From positions 1 through 5,598 of the forward strand of contig CALDGT010001140.1 of NCBI GenBank assembly GCA_937942935.1: 5,598 nucleotides of DNA, in the 5' to 3' direction. The translations under genes and the position numbers were made by a program. This document shows positions 5,574 to 5,598 of this stretch, one piece after another (position 1 is the stretch's first letter; every line of letters begins with the position of its first letter). The notes beneath the pieces are model-generated. The model was not told the origin of the DNA, did not search any database, and saw only the letters and a program-made list of their open reading frames with translations. Source of the DNA: an uncultured Chloroflexota bacterium. GTDB taxonomy: Bacteria; Chloroflexota; Anaerolineae; Aggregatilineales; Phototrophicaceae.

Positions 5574-5598
5574 ATGGCATTTGACCAAGCAAAAATTT
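5574..5598 (+). CDS. Possible start of a further gene (cut by window end)
   Basis: ATG at 5574 opens a frame reading MAFDQAKI up to the window edge. There is no well-placed Shine-Dalgarno: the nearest purine run, GAGG at 5555-5558, is about 15 nt away and lies in the loop of the inverted repeat. Eight residues are too few to identify a family. It may equally be non-coding sequence after the operon. Confidence 0.25.

Overview
The window looks like a bacterial chromosome of moderate GC content, and every convincing gene is on the + strand. The mix of genes, the AT-leaning codon use and the non-coding element between genes suggest Chloroflexota, perhaps Anaerolineae. This is inference, because no rRNA or other phylogenetic marker is present.

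Layout. (1) Positions 1-569 hold the C-terminal two thirds of undecaprenyl-diphosphatase (uppP/bacA). It is followed after 11 nt by a soluble REC-HisKA-HATPase sensor kinase (581-1690), probably in the same transcript. (2) Positions 1691-2111 are a 421-nt gap with no protein gene but dense RNA-like structure: two terminal hairpins with CCTAAA loops, two GCAA-tetraloop hairpins, a UUCG-type hairpin, a pseudoknot-capable stem-loop and a leftover ribosome-binding site. I read this as an IS200/IS605-type IscB element that has lost iscB and keeps only its ends and its HEARO/omega RNA, a stand-alone guide RNA. A 28-nt palindromic repeat sits inside it. (3) Positions 2112-5524 are a compact run of four genes: a winged-helix/AAA+ ATPase, a degenerate receiver-domain protein, a one-TM protein of unknown function and an extended short-chain dehydrogenase/epimerase. 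Gaps of 14 to 40 nt suggest an operon. (4) Positions 5525-5598 hold a strong inverted repeat and possibly the first codons of another gene.

How it fits together. uppP recycles the lipid carrier for cell-wall synthesis and the kinase is a signalling protein; their adjacency may only be co-transcription. The ATPase has no Shine-Dalgarno sequence at its start, while an unused one (AAGGGGAA) lies just left of the RNA element. The element therefore seems to have landed between the ribosome-binding site and start codon of the ATPase operon. The ATPase, pseudo-receiver and membrane protein may form a functional module, but no function can be assigned from sequence alone. The most interesting part of the window is the stand-alone omega-RNA-like element and its position.
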